Shown here: piece by piece, positions 59,261 to 64,000 of the stretch
Numbering within the stretch: the stretch's first letter is position 1
How the letters are laid out: the number at the start of each line of letters is the position of its first letter
Made by a program: the position numbers and the translations under genes
Assembly (NCBI GenBank): GCA_001599755.1
Contig: BCHX01000002.1
Coordinates: 3,702,330 to 3,766,329, forward strand
Reading direction: 5' to 3'
Length of the DNA: 64,000 nucleotides
Source of the DNA: Gliomastix tumulicola
Lineage: Eukaryota > Ascomycota > Sordariomycetes > Hypocreales > Bionectriaceae
Notes under the pieces: model-generated
Told to the model about the DNA's origin: nothing
Seen by the model: only the letters and a program-made list of their open reading frames with translations
The model's database searches: none

Positions 59261-59770
59261 GGACGGGTCTGACGCTGAGCAAATCACATGCCCGCCGCCG
59301 TCCATCATCCAGGGCAGAGTCCATCGGCGGGCGACATCATTGGCCCCTCATTGTCGCCTCTGCACGCGGAAGTTGTTGCGTAAACTGCCACCGTTATCCG
59401 GTGCATGCAATATCCAGCACAAGCATCTGGGCATGGCATATCGTATCGGCGGCTGGTCCTCTTTCCTCGTGCGGTTGGTCGATGAGATGCTCCCCAATAA
59501 ATCTCATCCCCCGTTTGATGCGCCCGCAACACGAAAGAGGCGACGTGCTTCCGCTGTTGCAGGTATGACAATTTTTAATTCAACCAGCTCATCGTGGCAC
59601 AGTTGCACGGACCGGCCTGCTGTCCAACGCCCGCAGAGGGGATCGGACCGGATGCGCAGCTGCTATTCGTCATCTTCCCAAGTTTGTGTGTTCGGTTTGT
59701 GTTCCCGTGCCCCTCGATGGTTCGTCTCATGGCTGTCACTCAGGGACATCCATGCCCGTCAGCCGGTCGG

Positions 59771-59773
<3 letters not shown>

Positions 59774-59800
<27 letters not shown>
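59774..59800. repeat. (CCAG)n tetranucleotide repeat
   Basis: About six consecutive CCAG units in the gene-poor right end. Confidence 0.85.
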
Positions 59801-59801
<1 letters not shown>

Positions 59802-59935
59802 TTTCTGGTTCGGCTGGCAAAACGGGAAACGGGGGGAATATGTGTAACCCGGCGGTCATAAAACCATACAATGGTATGATGATAATATTTGTTTGACACT
59901 TCGGCGATATCGAAGAACGTGCATCCACCGCCGTT

Positions 59936-59972
59936 CCAGGGCTCCTCCAGGGCTCCTCCAGGGCTCCAGGGC
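59936..59972. repeat. Short minisatellite, unit about CCAGGGCTCCT
   Basis: About three tandem copies of an 11-bp unit, the last truncated to CCAGGGC. Confidence 0.8.
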
Positions 59973-62900
59973 CGTGAGCTTAGTCGTGGCTGACACCAGA
60001 ATAACGCCCACGGATCCCCTGCCAGAGAAGCGAAAGAGCGAGATGGAAAGGGGTCCCCGGGCTAGCCCTCTAGATCCCAGGCTAGGCTCCAGGCGATTAG
60101 GGGCTGGCTTACAGGGGAGGGACTCCCATGCTTCTGCTTTGCTTCTGCTTCCCTGGCGGGAGACGGCCCTTGAAGATGATGAGACCACCATCGGCGCTGA
60201 TTGGCCTGAACGACCCCACAAGTGGACCGTAGCACGCGTCCTTCCTTGGGTGTGGGTACAAGTGCACCGCGTGTACTTCTGCCCGCCCGCTGCGTGGCCT
60301 GCAGCACATGTCTCGCACGGTGTGCGGTACTTCCAATAATTGATTCAGTGATAGGGTCACGCCAATCGCGTGGGGACACGCCCCACCATTCCCCCCATCT
60401 CCATCTTAGTGCCCATCACCCATCGCCAACTTGTGCTGGATGAATGGATTCATTGAGCTGCACAGCGCTGCACAGCGCTGCACGACTTGCCAACGGCGGC
60501 ACAGACGCGGTGCGCACTCGGTACGTCCAATACCCGGTGTATATTCGGATACGATCCCGTTGCGACAGCGCACCCGCCGCCGAGATAAACGAAGCGGCAA
60601 GGAGGTTGCCAGATGTGTGGTTGTGCCGTACGAGCGCATCGAGACGACCCTGATTGCGCGCACTATTTTTGCGCTGCGCAGCGGTTGCTTTTTCGTTCTG
60701 GCCCTGGTCTCCGTCTATCCAGAGATCCTGACTCGCTGACAAGATTGGCCAGCTATTGAATGTGGCCACGCGCCTCACGTGGCAGGCCGAAGATCGCGCA
60801 TGCAGAGCTGCCCTCCTTCGCAAGCCTGCCAAGAGGACCCGGCGGCCGACCACACACAAGCCATCTGGGCCACAGCCCCAGCCAGAAGCAAGGGCGATTG
60901 GGCTGGCCTTACCTCATTCGTCCATCCCTCACAGTCGGCTGTGCTGTGCCGCACCAGATGTCTGTCGATGGCAGCTCGTAAACCACCTTTTTTAACCCCC
61001 GAATCATCGTTCTCGAGATGCATCGAGGTGGCATCGAGGCGGCATCGAGGTCGTCGCCGAACCTTCACCTTGACTCGAAACCGCTCGCATACGCCCTCGA
61101 GCTGCATCCAAGTGCCGCCGGAATGCGAGCCTGCCGTCCTGATACTAGTAGTAATAATGACAGGACGATGACTCCCCAGTGATGTCGCCGACTCACGCCG
61201 TCCAACCTAAAAGTGCTTCTACTGGACGTGATGGGTGCCCCAGATCAGTGGTTGCTCCAAGTTTAGCTGACACGGGTAGGGGAATACGGCGGGCTAGATT
61301 CCCCTTGCATGAGTGAGTACAGGTTCGATGAGGGTCGAGAAAGTTGGCGCGAAACATTCCCGTTCCGTTTTCGTCTGTTCTGATTTGACAAAACGTGTGC
61401 TGGATTGACACACATGGCGGCCACCTCGCGAATGGTGGCTTCAGGCTAGGCAAAGTCAGGCAGACCTCTGAGACCGTTCTCCATGCTGTCGACCGGCCGA
61501 ACCACGACAAGACGCGGGTCGGAAGATTTGGGTTTGTCGTGGGCCAACAGTAAGTACACTGGCGAATTGTGAAGGGTGTGTGTGGGCATTCCCATGCATG
61601 TGCGAGACCTGCATTGGGGCGTCTGGGGCCCATGAGACCAGTTGACAAGAAGCAATTCTCGCCTCCGCGCCTCGATCTCAGGGATGTGCCCTATCGCGCC
61701 TGCGCCCGCTCGATGCCTCTCGGGAGTTTTGGGTGGCCACGGAAGCTTGAGATGGGCCGAGTTGTCAAGCGCGCGAGTGTGGCGTGTGCCCCCAGTCATC
61801 AGGATCTCTGATATATGAGCTATTTGAACACGAGCCACCTGTTAGTATCATTTCTTGTGCATAAGGCGAAGGAGGTGTTGCGTGCGTGCGGGCGTGCTTG
61901 CTCCAGCCAGTGTGCACAAGCGATCTTGGATCTTTTGTACCGATCTGATAGTAAGGCCCCTTTTCGGTAGCTGCGGAGGCACCAAGTCCTTCGCTGTCTA
62001 TCCGCGAACGTCTAGAGGACCTCTGGCTGTCTCTTCACCAGCACGGCTGGATTTTCCCGCCCAGGCTTGATGGTGTGCTCGGCAGATGGAACACAATTGT
62101 ACCGTTAGGACGGTGTCTTTTGTTGACACAATGGCTGTCTTGCTGCTCCACTGGGGATTCGCTATCCTGGGAAACGGGAAACTTGGCTCACATTCCATCA
62201 TACACGTTTGACAATGATGGTCTCGGTTTCTCTTCGAATTCTGCATCGCACAAACACTCTTGGACACGATCATAATGTCATGAATCCCCATCTCCGAGGA
62301 GCGTCGAGTTTAAAACGATGGCATCTATCTCATTGAGTTAGCACTCGTTTCGTAGTCTCGGGCCCTACGAGGGCACGCCAGCGGATTTTAGGTATGCCGT
62401 CATTGCACGGCTGTCTGACAGTCGACACGTGCAAGACAGTTCCGGGAGCAGAGTTCTTGACTGAAGGCAGCGCACACTAACCAGAGCTAGACTGTGCGCT
62501 ACCCATGGGTTCAGGCCATCAAAAGGCATGAAAAGGAGGCTCGACAGAAAGGCCACCTGCTTAGATGCATTTAGCGCCATGCGGAACGTAACATCGGCCA
62601 AATCCACCTTTGAACTTCAAATGGGGTTGCAGAGGATTATTGCTCTTCTTTCTTTCCTTTTGATTCTCTGTGAAGCGGCTTCCAGAAGGACGACTTGGGT
62701 CCGCGCTTGGGAAACTGGCGCCAGACGACAGGGGACTCCGTAGCCTGCACGCACGGAGCGAGCTGCCGTCCGTACATGTACTAGCCCTGCAGGCCCTGGC
62801 CCCCCTTGCTTCCGCGTGGCCAGGCGGCCTGATCAGGTACCGGGTACTTTGCAGGCTGCGGCGTCGTGCGTCCAGCGACCTTCTGGCACCACATGGCCGC

Positions 62901-64000
62901 TAGACGCGAGATGCCCGAGACTTGAGCTCGGAGTACCCGCCCTGGTCCCCATGCAGGGTTTCGTTCGGTCCTTTGCGCGCCACACAGGGGGTTGTTGAGT
63001 CCTTTGAAACAGCGCGGGATGCCCTGAACAAACAGGCCTCGAGCGCGTGCGCCCAGCCCACGAGGTACGGGCGCTGGAGGTACCTCCGATCAAGGGCCTC
63101 TGGACCCGGAGGCATGTTTCTCCCAGAGGCAGGGGAGGGGTTCCCTCTGGATGGTGGCTGGTGCCTTGGATCAGATGCCGTCCCTCGTGAGTACGGAGAG
63201 TTTCTTGTCAGCTGGGAGCCAATCTCGGTTCTGCCGTGAATGAGTCGAGGTCCATGAGGTAGATGAATGGTTTTGGATTCCAGGTTCGCTTTTTCCAGAA
63301 ACCGGGCATGTAGCAGGTAGCGCCTGCCACGCTGCTCTATCCCATTGCAGCAGTGTTAGGTAGTAGGTAGTAGTGGGCTTCAGGGAAGTATCTTGTACTG
63401 TGTGCCACCTCAAAGGTGCACGCTTTGGCATACCGTATTAACAGCACCTCGTCCAATAGCACCTGGAAAGATCGTTGGACTGGGTTCAACAAGCTGAGAC
63501 GGCAAGTTTCTTTGTTTTGATTTGAGGCCATCCGACCTGGAAGTCAACGATGGGAGTCAACCACACTGCCAACCTCCTAGTGTACGCAAGATTGTTGCGT
63601 GCAAATGGATGAGGCATGGCCTCAAACTCTACCTTGCTGAGCACCTGTTTCCCAACTTTGCAGCGCCACGATTCCCAGCCATCCATGTGGTGGAGAAGTT
63701 GAATGTGTGTTGTGAGAGCATGGCTGATACAACAACAACAACAAACACAACAGCCGCTCTGGAAGTTGTTGTTGGTCCTGTTGCTAAATTTTCCTCATCA
63801 TAGCCTCGCGGATGAATGCCGCCAAGGTAGCAGCATAACGTGAGCTGTTGCAGGTTATTTTCAACCCGCTGCATCTCCCGAGACTGAGTCTTTAGTATCG
63901 TAGTAATATAACGTGCATCCGGTATGGATAATATGTACATACATAGCCACGCACGTAATGCATCTAACGCACGTAACCCAAAACCCCATCGAGAACCCGT

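Larger units (their letters stand above)
56787..64000. other. 7.2-kb gene-poor right end
   Basis: No gene is supported downstream of PEX5 to the window end. The region has simple repeats (listed separately), several purine or pyrimidine tracts (for example a GA-rich tract near 58350-58380) and only short frames without domains. A near-palindrome occurs around 58087-58106 (ACTGTATGCATGTATACAGT). The next gene presumably lies beyond the window. Confidence 0.5.

Noticed and set aside
59211..59861. 216-codon open frame over simple repeats
   Set aside because: It translates the CATGC and CCAG repeats and has no recognisable domain.

Overview
The window is nuclear chromosomal DNA from a filamentous ascomycete (Pezizomycotina), most likely a Sordariomycete. 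The evidence is short GT-AG introns (about 54-112 nt, with a few longer ones near 5' ends), CTAAC/CTGAC branch points, pyrimidine-rich leaders, and a COT-1/NDR kinase and other proteins that read like Neurospora/Colletotrichum/Fusarium-type orthologues. I cannot name genus or species. No rRNA, tRNA, transposon, CRISPR array, plasmid or viral segment was recognised.

I support 18 protein-coding genes. From left to right: a Clg1-like cyclin (2152-3141 +); a FAM192A/Fyv6-domain protein (4831-5706 +); TIM54 (6025-7458 -); COT-1 NDR kinase (9151-11268 +); SF3a2/Prp11 (12037-12768 -); a glutamate-1-semialdehyde-type aminotransferase (13074-14501 -); NUG1 GTPase (15126-16888 +); DIS3/Rrp44 (17166-20177 -); an Rsc7/Npl6-type chromatin remodelling subunit (28159-30829 +); DPB4/POLE3 (31977-33219 -); a single-pass membrane protein (34820-35590 -); an amidoligase-like protein (39445-41511 -); a GPI-anchored cysteine-rich wall protein (42263-43005 -); an F-box-like protein (45100-46809 +); cystathionine gamma-lyase (47436-48692 -); a Zn2Cys6 regulator (51300-52819 +); RPF2 (53271-54294 -); PEX5 (54760-56786 +).

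The layout is mostly housekeeping genes in alternating convergent and divergent pairs, broken by long gene-poor stretches (20.2-28.2, 35.6-39.4 and 56.8-64.0 kb). Several genes serve RNA and ribosome metabolism (Fyv6-like, SF3a2, NUG1, DIS3, RPF2), although they do not form an operon. Exon structures were set by reading frame, splice sites and branch points, and exon coordinates are given in each entry.

I found no convincing new multi-gene system. The points most worth a second look are: a shared TTATCGATAA palindrome about 105-125 bp upstream of the start codons of DIS3 and RPF2; a fungal amidoligase-like enzyme with no known role; a 54-nt frame-preserving intron in the aminotransferase; an alternative in-frame start inside the first RSC7 intron; a CCTCGG box in the PEX5 promoter; and a poly-G block at 34.12-34.26 kb that is probably an assembly or sequencing problem.
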